64,000 nt of DNA from Micromonospora luteifusca. GTDB taxonomy: Bacteria > Actinomycetota > Actinomycetes > Mycobacteriales > Micromonosporaceae. Under the pieces are notes generated by a model, which did not search any database, had not been told where the DNA came from, and worked only from the letters and a program-made list of their open reading frames with translations. Made by a program: the position numbers and the translations under genes. Below are positions 10,592-18,665 of this stretch, piece by piece (position 1 is the first letter of the stretch; every line of letters starts with the position of its first letter). Location of the stretch: NCBI RefSeq assembly GCF_016907275.1, contig NZ_JAFBBP010000001.1, forward strand, positions 6,500,001 through 6,564,000. Reading direction: 5' to 3'.

Positions 10592-11110
10592 ATGATCACT
10601 TCCATGACCACCGAACGGATCGGCCCCCCGGTCACCGGCGACGAGCGGGAGACGCTGCGCGCCTTCCTCGACTTCCATCGCGCGACGCTGGCCCTCAAGT
10701 GCGAGGGTCTCTCCGACGAGGAGCTGCGCCGGCAGTCCATGCCGCCCTCCACGCTGTCCCTGCTCGGCCTGGTGCGGCACATGGCGGAGGTGGAACGCGC
10801 CTGGTTCCGGCGGGTCATCGCCGGCGAGGACATCCCGTTGGTCTGGTCGGAGACCGGCGACTTCCAGCAGGCGTACGACGCCAGGTCGGCCACCCGCGCC
10901 GAGGCCTTCGACGCCTGGGAGCGCGAGGTCGAGCACGCCCGCCGAATCGAGCGGGCGGCGGCGTCGCTGGACGTGACGGGCCACAACGTCCGCTCCGGCG
11001 AGACCGTGTCGCTGCGTCTGGTGATGCTGCACCTGATCCATGAATACGCCCGGCACAACGGCCACGCCGACTTCCTGCGCGAGGGTGTCGACGGCACCGT
11101 CGGCGTCTGA
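10592..11110 (+). CDS. DinB-fold protein (DUF664)
   Basis: A 172-residue four-helix-bundle protein of the DinB/DUF664 group. Three histidines typical of its metal site can be seen, in LVRHMAEVERAW and HLIHEYARHNGHAD. Many relatives are mycothiol- or bacillithiol-dependent enzymes, but the substrate here cannot be assigned. ATG 10592 lies six bases after TGCTAT, consistent with a leaderless mRNA; ATG 10604 is an alternative. It is convergent with the SPL gene. Confidence 0.8.
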   Translation: MITSMTTERIGPPVTGDERETLRAFLDFHRATLALKCEGLSDEELRRQSMPPSTLSLLGLVRHMAEVERAWFRRVIAGEDIPLVWSETGDFQQAYDARSATRAEAFDAWEREVEHARRIERAAASLDVTGHNVRSGETVSLRLVMLHLIHEYARHNGHADFLREGVDGTVGV

Positions 11111-11150
11111 GTCACCAACCGCTGGCCGCCGGTCAGGCGCCCGCTGTGGA

Positions 11151-12401
11151 TCAGGTCCAGTAGAGGATCCGGCAGGCCGGCACGCGCGCCGCGAGCTCGC
11201 CGTGGAACCACTCGCGCAGCTCGGCCATGGTGTCGCGCGGGTAGACGTACTTCACCGCGCCGAACTTGCCGTGTTTGCGACTGCGGGACTCCTCGTCCAT
11301 CTCCAGGCGGGTCCGTGGGTACCAGCCGAGCAGCACCTCCTTGCTGCCCGGGGTGAACCGGTGGGTGATGAGCTCGGCGGTCAGGTCCAGCGCCGGCACC
11401 CCGTCGACCGCCGCGCGGACCTGGTCGAGCAACTCGCCGTAGCGCTCCCGCCAGTCCGGCAGCGCGATGATCGGGGCGATGGTCAGCCCGACCGGGTAGC
11501 CGTCGAGCGCGAGCCGGCGCAGCGCGGCCAGTCGGTCCGGCACCCGGGCGGTGCCGCCCTCGAACCGAACGCTTACGGGGGCGCAGTTGACGCTGAACCG
11601 CACCCGGGTCCGACCGGCGTGCGGCAGCCCGACGAAGGTCTCCACGTCGGCGTACTTGGTGGTCCAGCGCAGTTGCACGGGCGCGTCCCAGTCGGCGAAG
11701 TGTTGCACCGCCCGCCGCCAGCTCCCGGTCAGATGCTCCAGCGCCAGCGGGTCCGTGTAGCAGGACGCCTCGAAGGTGGTGCCCTCGTCGGCGCGCCGCG
11801 CGTTGCGGCTCGTCACCGTTCCGCGCCCGGCGTACGCGGCCAGCCCGTCCAGGATGTCGTCGAGGTCCGCGTACACCCGGGTCACCGGCGGGCCGGACAG
11901 TGATCCGGCGAGGTAGCAGTACTGGCAGTGTGCCGGGCAGCCTTCGGCCAGGTCGACTCGCCAGTCGGCGCTCGGCGCGATGGGTTGCAGGACGCGTCGC
12001 GAGGGTGGGCTCACCACGATCGCCATGGTCGCCTTGGCCCGGGCGTACGTCTCCCGGTCGGTCTGCCCGCGTACCCCGGTCAGTCGGTTGGCGCGCAGGT
12101 GTTCCACCTCGATGCCCTGTGCCTGCACCCGCTCGACGATTCGCTGGCCGTGCGGGTGCTCGAGCGCGGCCGGGGTGGCCACCACCCGGCTCGGGGTCCA
12201 CCGGCGCGCCGATCTGGCCGGCGGCGCGAGGCTGGCCAGGTCGCGGGTCGGCACGCATTCGCCGCTGGCGTCGTGCGGCGCGGCGGGCATGTCCACCGCG
12301 AGCGGCTGGTCGACGTTCACGACGTCCGGGCTGGTCACCGGCGCGGAGTACCCGTTGTCGCAGGAATCCCACCGGATCGACCGGCCGACGATTGACGTCA
12401 A
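11151..12401 (-). CDS. SPL family radical SAM protein (spore photoproduct lyase-like)
   Basis: A 416-residue protein. C155-x3-C159-x2-C162 in the sequence CPAHCQYCY is the radical SAM iron-sulfur motif. The downstream sequence FEASCYTDPLALEHLTG and RVRFSVN match the SPL family of actinobacteria. Spore photoproduct lyase repairs UV-induced thymine dimers in spores. Micromonospora sporulates, so a DNA photoproduct repair role is plausible but not proven, and the residues that define true SPL activity cannot be verified here. The start is uncertain: ATG 12401 is the first in frame, and ATG 12290 is possible because the conserved part begins near residue 65. Confidence 0.85.
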   Translation of the reverse strand: MTSIVGRSIRWDSCDNGYSAPVTSPDVVNVDQPLAVDMPAAPHDASGECVPTRDLASLAPPARSARRWTPSRVVATPAALEHPHGQRIVERVQAQGIEVEHLRANRLTGVRGQTDRETYARAKATMAIVVSPPSRRVLQPIAPSADWRVDLAEGCPAHCQYCYLAGSLSGPPVTRVYADLDDILDGLAAYAGRGTVTSRNARRADEGTTFEASCYTDPLALEHLTGSWRRAVQHFADWDAPVQLRWTTKYADVETFVGLPHAGRTRVRFSVNCAPVSVRFEGGTARVPDRLAALRRLALDGYPVGLTIAPIIALPDWRERYGELLDQVRAAVDGVPALDLTAELITHRFTPGSKEVLLGWYPRTRLEMDEESRSRKHGKFGAVKYVYPRDTMAELREWFHGELAARVPACRILYWT

Positions 12402-12427
12402 CCGGCCCGAGGCATAACCTTTCGTCT

Positions 12428-12450
12428 ATCTGTAAACATTGTGAACAGAT
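12428..12450. promoter_or_regulatory. AT-rich imperfect palindrome before the ThuA-lectin gene
   Basis: ATCTGT and ACAGAT flank an 11-bp AT-rich centre, 48 bp before the GTG of the ThuA-lectin gene and 27 bp before the divergent SPL gene. It may be an operator and/or part of the promoter. Confidence 0.35.
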
Positions 12451-12497
12451 GATTCAGGTCGACGCGGCGGCGCGCGCCCCACCGAAGGGACGATCAG

Positions 12498-13814
12498 GTG
12501 ATCGCACAACTCTCCTCCCGGACCAGACAAATCCTGTCGTTGTTCGTCGCCCTGATCGTCGCGCTGAGCGCCGGCCTCGCGGTCAACGCCTCGCGGCAGG
12601 CGCAGGCCGCGCCGACGTTCAAGGTCCTGGCCTTCTACAACGGCACCTGGGACGCCGCGCACATCGACTTCGTCAAGGACGCCCGCGCCTGGTTCCCGCA
12701 GGCCGCCGCCCAGTACGGCTTCTCCTGGGAGGCCACCACCAACTGGGGTCTGCTGAACAGCGCCAACCTGGCCCAGTACAAGGTCGTCATGTTCCTGGAC
12801 GACGCGCCGCCCACCGCGCAGCGGGCCGCGTTCCAGCAGTACATGCAGAACGGCGGGGCGTGGCTGGGCTTCCACGTCAGCGCGTGGACCGACAACCCGT
12901 CGAGCTGGAGCTGGTACTACAACACCTTCCTCGGCACCGGCGCGTTCCAGACGAACACCTGGGGACCCACCCGGGTCACGATGCGCGCCGACAACCGGAC
13001 CCACGCGGTCACCCGGAACCTCCCCGCGACGTTCCCCTCGTCGATCAGCGAGTGGTACTCCTGGAGCAACGACCTTCGGCAGAACCCGAACATCGACATC
13101 CTCGCCTCGGTCGACCCGTCCAGTTTCCCGGTCGGCACCGACCCCAACCAGTCCTGGTACGGCGGCTACTACCCGCTGGTGTGGAGCAACCGGCAGTACA
13201 AGATGCTCTACGCCAACTTCGGCCACAACGCCATGAACTACAGCACCAACACCGGGCTGTCGTCGACGTTCGACAGCGCGCAGCAGAACCAGCTGCTGAT
13301 CGACGGACTGCACTGGCTCGCCGGCGCCGGCGCCGGCCCCACCCCGACGCCCACGCCGACCCCCACGGCCGGCCCGATCTCGCCGACCGCCTGGCACACC
13401 GTGGTCAACCGGGGCAGCGGCAAGTGCGTGGACGCGCGGGCCGCCGCCAGTGCGAACGGCACCGTCATCCAGCAGTACGCGTGCAACAGCAGCGCCGCCC
13501 AGCAGTACCAGTTCGCGCCGACCAGCGGCGGCTACCTGCGGGTCAACAACCGCAACAACAGCGCCCAGGTGCTCGACGTGACCAACGTGTCGACCGCCGA
13601 CTCGGCGCCGATCCAGCTCTGGTCCTACAGCGGCGGCAACAACCAGCAGTGGCGGGCGGAGTCGGAGGGCGGCGGCTACTACCGCCTGGTCAACCGCCTC
13701 AGCGGCAAGTGTCTCGACGTGCCGGGGGCGTCCACCGCGGACAGCGTCCAGCTCGTCCAATACACCTGCAACGGCACTGCGGCGCAGTCCTTCCGGCTGG
13801 TGCCGCAACCCTAG
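12498..13814 (+). CDS. Secreted ThuA-like domain protein with C-terminal ricin-B (CBM13) lectin
   Basis: A 438-residue exported protein. The signal peptide ends near residue 36 (QAQAA). Residues 38-275 are a ThuA-like (glutamine amidotransferase-fold) domain, with VLAFYNGTWDAAHIDF and GGAWLGFHVSAW. A PTPTPTPTPTAG linker follows at about 280-293. Residues 298-438 form a ricin-B/CBM13 beta-trefoil with GKCVDARAA, QVLDV and GKCLDVPGAS repeats. ThuA is linked to trehalose and other sugar metabolism; fusion to a lectin suggests action on extracellular polysaccharide. The catalytic function is unknown. A hairpin terminator follows. Confidence 0.9.
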   Translation: MIAQLSSRTRQILSLFVALIVALSAGLAVNASRQAQAAPTFKVLAFYNGTWDAAHIDFVKDARAWFPQAAAQYGFSWEATTNWGLLNSANLAQYKVVMFLDDAPPTAQRAAFQQYMQNGGAWLGFHVSAWTDNPSSWSWYYNTFLGTGAFQTNTWGPTRVTMRADNRTHAVTRNLPATFPSSISEWYSWSNDLRQNPNIDILASVDPSSFPVGTDPNQSWYGGYYPLVWSNRQYKMLYANFGHNAMNYSTNTGLSSTFDSAQQNQLLIDGLHWLAGAGAGPTPTPTPTPTAGPISPTAWHTVVNRGSGKCVDARAAASANGTVIQQYACNSSAAQQYQFAPTSGGYLRVNNRNNSAQVLDVTNVSTADSAPIQLWSYSGGNNQQWRAESEGGGYYRLVNRLSGKCLDVPGASTADSVQLVQYTCNGTAAQSFRLVPQP

Positions 13815-13831
13815 AAGGGCAGTATCGCCTC

Positions 13832-13880
13832 GCCACCTCCCGACCGCGGGTCGTTCGTTCCCTCGCGGGAGGGAGGTGGC
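13832..13880 (+). terminator. Terminator hairpin after the ThuA-lectin gene
   Basis: Arms GCCACCTCCC (13832-13841) and GGGAGGTGGC (13871-13880) enclose a 29-nt loop with further GC-rich pairing. It starts 17 bp after the stop codon. Confidence 0.6.
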
Positions 13881-13896
13881 CCGGCCCGCTCGTTCC

Positions 13897-13902
13897 TAGC
13901 GT
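13897..13902 (+). promoter_or_regulatory. -10 element of a leaderless promoter
   Basis: TAGCGT with seven bases to the ATG at 13910, the usual geometry of leaderless actinobacterial genes. It decides in favour of that start. Confidence 0.45.
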
Positions 13903-13909
13903 GAGTGGC

Positions 13910-14575
13910 ATGAGAACACGTGATCGGGGCGGCGGCGCCACGCCGTCGCTCCCGGTGGTCGCCGGCAGAGAATCGCGGCTCCGTACGGCGTGGCGCACCG
14001 CCCACGCCCCAGTGGCCGGAGTTCCCCGGTGGGCGCGAATCGCCGCCTGTGTCATCCCGTTCACCGTGCTGCCGTCGGGTCTCTGGCGGCTTCCGGTCGC
14101 GTTCCGCGACGGCGTCGGGCTCGACGGTCGGATATACATCGTCTCCCTCTCGATCCTGGCGGAGGTGGTGGCGTTCACCGCCGTCGGACTCATCGCCGCC
14201 TGGGGAGAGCGGTTCCCGCGTTGGGTTCCCGGGCTGGGTGGACGCCGAGTGCCGACGCGAGTCGCCCTCGTCCCGGCGACGCTCGGCGCGGCGGTCCTGA
14301 CCGTCGTGTGGACCGGCGCGTTCGCCCGAATATTCGCCGGGGTCACCATGGGAGGCGAGCCGCTCCCCGCGGACTTCCCCACCCAGGGCGGCCGGTGGGA
14401 GGCCGCGATCTTCTATGCCTGCTATCTCCCGCTGCTGCTGTGGGGGCCATTGCTCGCCGCGGTCGCCTACGCCTACCACCGACGCCGCCGAAGCCCGGGT
14501 GGAGGTGACGGCACCGACGACAGGAAGGGCGACCACCCTAGGGTGCCGAGGAAGGCGGCCGCTCCAGGAGGCTGA
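13910..14575 (+). CDS. Four-helix integral membrane protein of unknown function
   Basis: A 221-residue protein with a basic N-terminal tail of about 40 residues and four predicted membrane helices (about 45-62, 80-100, 125-145 and 165-190), then a charged C-terminal tail. The arrangement resembles the small DUF3995-type or uncharacterised actinobacterial membrane proteins, but I do not recognise a named family. A GTG at 13901 is in frame just upstream. Its last 38 bp overlap the end of the convergent glycosyltransferase gene. Confidence 0.65.
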   Translation: MRTRDRGGGATPSLPVVAGRESRLRTAWRTAHAPVAGVPRWARIAACVIPFTVLPSGLWRLPVAFRDGVGLDGRIYIVSLSILAEVVAFTAVGLIAAWGERFPRWVPGLGGRRVPTRVALVPATLGAAVLTVVWTGAFARIFAGVTMGGEPLPADFPTQGGRWEAAIFYACYLPLLLWGPLLAAVAYAYHRRRRSPGGGDGTDDRKGDHPRVPRKAAAPGG

Positions 14576-16043
14576 TGCTCAGCAGCGGGTACTGCCAGCG
14601 TTGCACGACCCGGTAACTGTCGCTGATCCGCCGTCGTTTGCCGGGCGCCATGTCCCGCAGCGGATCGGCCACGGGGTCGGCCCCGACGACCCAGACGCGC
14701 GGTGGTGTGCCGAGACAGTTGGCGTCCGGGCACTCGGTGGCCAGGAACCTGCCGTCGGAGCGCTGCGGGGCGACGCGCAGCACGTCCGGTGGTCGCGGGG
14801 CGGGCAGATAGCGCTCGTAGATGTCCCGCGGTGACCAGGGAATGCTCGGGTGGCTGTCCGGAAACACCACGACGTCGCCGGGTTGGTAGCGAGGGCCGAT
14901 GACCGACGCGATGCGGTAGGAATCCTGGCTGTGACCGGCGTGGGCCCGAATGGTGACGTGTGCGGGAACAGCCAGGACGACCGCCAGGCAGAACGCGACG
15001 ACGGCCGATGATCGCCCCACGTGGGCCAGGGCGGACGCGGCGAGGACGGCCAGCGCCGGCAGCACGACCAGCACGTAGCGGGCCACCCAGACGTGCAGGT
15101 GGGTGCCGGCGAGCAACAGCAGCGCCATCGGAACGAACGCCGCACCGGCCAGGCAGACGTACGCCGGGGCGCGGCGCACGCCGAGAACCGCGAGAACGAG
15201 GACGAGCCCGCCGACGGCCGCGGAGTGGAAGAGCCGCTCGGGGAACGCCTGCAGGGCACTGAGGTTGACCAGCGCGATCCAGGACACCTGGGCGGTCTGA
15301 CCGGCACCCCAGACGGCCAGCGCCAACGCCGGCAGCACTCCCACGCCGGCCGCCGCCACCCACCGTCGGGCGGTCCGCCAGCCCTCGGCACGTCGGGGAA
15401 GCTGCCACCAGCCGACCGCGACGGCGTGACCCGTGAGCATGAGCAGACCGTTGAGCGGATGCAGCAGCCCAACGAACCCGACGGCCGCGGCGTACCCGGT
15501 CAGTAAACGGCGGGAGGGCTCCTCCAGCAGTCGGACCAGGCACAGCACGGCGACAGCGGCTCCGAGGATCACCAGGGCGTAGGACCGGGCTTCCTGCGCG
15601 TACCGCGAGGTCACCGGCAGGATCGCGAAGAGCAGCCCGGCCAGCAGACCCATCCGGGTGCCGCCGAGCCGACGCCCGAGCGCGGTCACCACCACCGTGG
15701 CGACGGTGCTGGCGGCGACCGAGGGCAGCCGCAACGCGGCCGTGGACGTGCCGGCCACCGTCGCGTACGCCTTCATCAGGACGTAGTAGGGCGTCAGGAC
15801 CGCGTCCACCGAACCGGCGAGGTGCCACAGCTGCGACCAGCTCAACCGGACCGCGCCCCAGGTGGCCAGCTCATCGGCCCAGAGCGCCGGACCCGTGAGC
15901 CGCCACAGGCCCAGCGCCAGCGCGACCAGCGCGGGGACCACCCAGCTCGCCACCGCCCACCCGGGCCGGGTGTCGCTCGCCTCCCGATCCGCATCCGCTG
16001 GATGGAGGTCCGGTGGGGTGGCGATGGTGCCGGCGCGGCGCAA
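14538..16043 (-). CDS. GT39/ArnT-like membrane glycosyltransferase
   Basis: A 501-residue multi-pass protein with about ten to twelve membrane helices. The first extracytoplasmic loop has LWADELATWG, the acidic motif of GT-C fold enzymes that use polyprenyl-phosphate sugars as donors. The C-terminal 120 residues form a soluble domain. Such proteins transfer mannose or another sugar onto proteins or lipids at the outer face of the membrane; acceptor and donor are unknown. No partner glycosylation genes are adjacent. It is convergent with, and overlaps by 38 bp, the small membrane protein. Confidence 0.85.
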   Translation of the reverse strand: MRRAGTIATPPDLHPADADREASDTRPGWAVASWVVPALVALALGLWRLTGPALWADELATWGAVRLSWSQLWHLAGSVDAVLTPYYVLMKAYATVAGTSTAALRLPSVAASTVATVVVTALGRRLGGTRMGLLAGLLFAILPVTSRYAQEARSYALVILGAAVAVLCLVRLLEEPSRRLLTGYAAAVGFVGLLHPLNGLLMLTGHAVAVGWWQLPRRAEGWRTARRWVAAAGVGVLPALALAVWGAGQTAQVSWIALVNLSALQAFPERLFHSAAVGGLVLVLAVLGVRRAPAYVCLAGAAFVPMALLLLAGTHLHVWVARYVLVVLPALAVLAASALAHVGRSSAVVAFCLAVVLAVPAHVTIRAHAGHSQDSYRIASVIGPRYQPGDVVVFPDSHPSIPWSPRDIYERYLPAPRPPDVLRVAPQRSDGRFLATECPDANCLGTPPRVWVVGADPVADPLRDMAPGKRRRISDSYRVVQRWQYPLLSISLLERPPSSAP

Positions 16044-16238
16044 CGGCCAGGTGGCGGTGATGGTGGTTCTCCCTGAGCAGGGGCGGAAAGTGCCCGCGCG
16101 AATCTAGCCGCGTCAGGTGAGCGAACGACGTCGCGGAGTCGGCCAGACGGTGAACGTGAACGCGGGTTATTCGGTTGCCAGGCCTGCGGCGACCTGCTGA
16201 GCTACCCGAAACCACCACCCAACCTCCAGGGAGTACCA

Positions 16239-16349
16239 ATGCGCGCTGCGTCGATGTCCGGCCAGAAGGGATCTGTCGCCTACCTGAAGGACCTGACGCT
16301 GCGTGAAAACCCTGAATCTCGGCATCCTGGCTCACGTCGATGCCGGTAA
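16239..16349 (+). CDS. Leader peptide overlapping the ribosomal protection gene
   Basis: A 36-codon ORF beginning MRAASMSGQKGSVAYL. Its ribosome site (AGGGAG, 8 bases upstream) is much better than that of the following gene. The leader frame runs 47 bases into the GTPase gene and stops at 16347-16349, so ribosomes translating the leader pass over the start of the resistance gene. This is the geometry of translational coupling or antibiotic-responsive attenuation, as in the leader of tet(M). That it is translated is an inference from the ribosome site and position. Confidence 0.55.
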   Translation: MRAASMSGQKGSVAYLKDLTLRENPESRHPGSRRCR

Positions 16350-18300
16350 GACCAGCCTGACCGAGCGGCTGTTGCACGATGTCGGTGTGACCGACCAGCT
16401 CGGCAGTGTCGACGCGGGCAGCACCCGCACGGACACCCTGGCATTGGAACGGCAACGCGGGATCACCATCCGCTCGGCCGTCGTCTCCTTCGTGCTGGAC
16501 GACGTGACCGTCAACCTGATCGACACGCCCGGCCATCCGGACTTCATCGCCGAGGTCGAGCGGGTGCTCGGCGTGCTCGACGGCGCGGTGCTGGTGATCT
16601 CCGCGGTGGAGGGGGTGCAGCCGCAGACCCGGGTGCTGATGCGGACACTGCGCCGGCTGCGCATCCCGACGCTGATCTTCATCAACAAGGTCGACCGGGC
16701 CGGCGCAGACCCCGAACGGGTCGTACGGGCCGTCGCGGAGAAGCTCACCGAGACCGTCGTGGCGATGGGCTCGGTGGCGGCGGCGGGGACCCGCGGTGTC
16801 CACTGCACGCCGTACGGCCCGGCCGACGTCGCCTTCACCGAACGCCTGCTCGACCTGCTCGCCGGGCAGGACGACGTGCTGCTCGCCGACTGGGTGGCGG
16901 ACACGTCGTCGCTGTCGTACCCGCGGCTGCGCCGTGCGTTGGCGACGCGGACCGGCCGCGCGGTGGTCCAGCCGGTGTTCGCCGGTTCGGCGATCACCGG
17001 GGCCGGCGTGGACGCGCTGATCGCCGGGATCACCGAACTGTTGCCCACCGTCCAGGGTGACGCCGACGCCCCGGTCTCCGGGACCGTGTTCGCCATCGAA
17101 CGGGGCCCGGCGGGGGAGAAGATCGCCCTGGTCCGGCTCTTCGCCGGCACGATCCGGGTCCGTGACCGGGTGCGTGTCGGCGCTGCCGACCCTGTGCTGG
17201 TCACCGCGGTACGCGTCGTCGCCCACGGGACCGACGTCGTGGCGTCGGCAGTCGAAGCCGGCCACATCGTCCGGTTGTGGGGTCTCACGGACGCGCGGAT
17301 CGGCGACCCGGTGGGCGTACCCCCGGAACGTGCCGGCGCGGACCGCCACTTCGCGCCACCCACGCTGGAGACCGTGGTGGAGCCGGCGCGTTCCGCCGAC
17401 CGGGTCGCGCTGCACGCCGCGTTGATCCAACTCGCCGAGCAGGACCCGCTGATCAACCTGCGGCAGGACGACCGGCAGCACGAGATCAGCGTGTCGCTCT
17501 ACGGCGAGGTGCAGAAGGAGGTCATCCAGGCCACCCTGGCCGACGACTTCGGCGTGCGGGTGACGTTCCGGGAGACCAGCACGGTGCACGTGGAGCGGGT
17601 GTGCGGCGTCGGCGCGGCGGTCGAGGTGATCGCGGTGGCGCCCAACCCCTTCCTGGCCACTGTCGGGCTGCGGGTCGCGCCGGCGTCGGCCGGCGCCGGC
17701 GTGAGTTTCCGGCTCGGCGTCGAGCTGGGCTCGATGCCACCGGCCTTCTTCGCCGCCGTGGAGGACACCGTGCGCCGAACCCTGCGCCAGGGCCTGCACG
17801 GATGGGAGATCCCCGACTGCGAGGTGACGATGACCCACGCCGGCTACTGGGCGCGGCAGAGCCATTCCCACGGCACCTTCGACAAGAGCATGTCCAGCAC
17901 GGCGGGGGACTTTCGCAATCTCACCCCGCTCGTGCTGATGACCGCGCTCGCCCGGGCCGGCACGCGGGTCCACGAGCCGGTGCACCGCTTCCGGTTGGAG
18001 GTGCCGGGTGACGTCCTCGGCACCCTGCTGCCCGCGCTCACCCGACTGGACGCGGTGCCGACCGACACCACCGGGCAGGGAACCTCGTACCTGGTGTCGG
18101 GCGAGATCCCGGCGGGTCTGGTGCACGCGTTGGAGCGTCGCCTGCCCGCGCTGACCCGGGGCGAGGGCGTGTTGGAGACCCAGTTCGACAGCTACCGGCC
18201 GGTGCGTGGTCCCGCCCCGGTCCGGGCCCGCTGGGACAACAATCCGCTGGATCGCAAGGAATATCTGCTGGCGGTCGCCCGCCGGGTCGGCGGCCGGTAA
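16303..18300 (+). CDS. Tet(M)/OtrA-like ribosomal protection GTPase
   Basis: A 665-residue EF-G-like translation factor. The G domain has HVDAGKTS (11-18), RGITI (52-56), DTPGHPDF (74-81) and NKVD (128-131). Elongation-factor domains II-V follow, with family stretches GYWARQSHSHGTFDKSMS. The start MKTLNLGILAHVDAGK aligns with Tet(M), which supports the GTG at 16303. Tet(M)-type proteins release tetracycline from the ribosome; actinobacterial relatives are either resistance factors or general ribosome-rescue GTPases. The extreme C-terminus differs from classical Tet(M), so tetracycline as substrate is probable rather than certain. The preceding leader ORF overlaps its start. Confidence 0.88.
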   Translation: MKTLNLGILAHVDAGKTSLTERLLHDVGVTDQLGSVDAGSTRTDTLALERQRGITIRSAVVSFVLDDVTVNLIDTPGHPDFIAEVERVLGVLDGAVLVISAVEGVQPQTRVLMRTLRRLRIPTLIFINKVDRAGADPERVVRAVAEKLTETVVAMGSVAAAGTRGVHCTPYGPADVAFTERLLDLLAGQDDVLLADWVADTSSLSYPRLRRALATRTGRAVVQPVFAGSAITGAGVDALIAGITELLPTVQGDADAPVSGTVFAIERGPAGEKIALVRLFAGTIRVRDRVRVGAADPVLVTAVRVVAHGTDVVASAVEAGHIVRLWGLTDARIGDPVGVPPERAGADRHFAPPTLETVVEPARSADRVALHAALIQLAEQDPLINLRQDDRQHEISVSLYGEVQKEVIQATLADDFGVRVTFRETSTVHVERVCGVGAAVEVIAVAPNPFLATVGLRVAPASAGAGVSFRLGVELGSMPPAFFAAVEDTVRRTLRQGLHGWEIPDCEVTMTHAGYWARQSHSHGTFDKSMSSTAGDFRNLTPLVLMTALARAGTRVHEPVHRFRLEVPGDVLGTLLPALTRLDAVPTDTTGQGTSYLVSGEIPAGLVHALERRLPALTRGEGVLETQFDSYRPVRGPAPVRARWDNNPLDRKEYLLAVARRVGGR

Positions 18301-18312
18301 CGGCGATATCCA

Positions 18313-18341
18313 TTGCGGACGCGTCCCGGCACTCCTACTCT
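18313..18341 (+). promoter_or_regulatory. Strong housekeeping-type promoter
   Basis: TTGCGG (18313-18318), a 17-bp spacer and TACTCT (18336-18341), close to the principal sigma-factor consensus. It drives the small ORF at 18386 and possibly rtcB. Confidence 0.55.
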
Positions 18342-18385
18342 CGTCCTTGCAAGGTCGACCGATCAACACCCCGAGGGAGTACGCC

Positions 18386-18511
18386 GTGCCGCGACGCGTC
18401 CGCACCGACGCCGCCTTGCGCCTGCTCCCTGTCGGCGCACCTGTGCCCACCAGTGCCAAAACCCGTGCCTGCCGCCCGGAGCGGAGCCTCGAGCCGGGGT
18501 GGCGCGACTGA
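18386..18511 (+). CDS. Small ORF of 41 codons (or small RNA) upstream of rtcB
   Basis: The ORF starts with GTG, is preceded by GAGGGAG at 8-bp spacing, and encodes a basic 41-residue peptide beginning MPRRVRTDAALRLL. No family is recognised. It is flanked by a good promoter (18313-18341) and a strong terminator (18533-18565), so the transcript would be about 220 nt. It may be a small protein gene, a leader with attenuator for rtcB, or a structured RNA. Nothing else is visible in the 365-bp gap except a palindrome at 18621-18641. Confidence 0.45.
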   Translation: MPRRVRTDAALRLLPVGAPVPTSAKTRACRPERSLEPGWRD

Positions 18512-18532
18512 CGCCGACGCTGACGCGTCCGC

Positions 18533-18565
18533 CGGCCGCCCATCCCCACGGGGATCGGGCGGCCG
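18533..18565 (+). terminator. Intrinsic terminator of the small transcript
   Basis: Arms 18533-18541 and 18557-18565 (CGGCCGCCC / GGGCGGCCG) continue into ATCCCC/GGGGAT with one bulged base, and TTT follows. It is one of the best terminators in the window. Confidence 0.7.
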
Positions 18566-18620
18566 TTTCGTATCCGCCTACCGCCGCCGGATCCCGGACG
18601 GCCGGCACCTGATCATTAAC

Positions 18621-18641
18621 GGTCACCGTTCAGCGGTGACC
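18621..18641. promoter_or_regulatory. Palindrome GGTCACCG-N5-CGGTGACC upstream of rtcB
   Basis: Perfect 8-bp arms with a 5-bp centre, 24 bp before the rtcB start and next to the AT-rich sequence TGATCATTAAC. It could be an operator or a 5'-UTR hairpin. Confidence 0.4.
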
Positions 18642-18665
18642 ACGGCACTTCACGAGGAGACCACG

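Noticed and set aside
11900..13909. Upstream extension of the open frame that ends at 14575
   Set aside because: It is antisense to the SPL gene and out of frame with the ThuA-lectin gene; only the part from 13910 codes.
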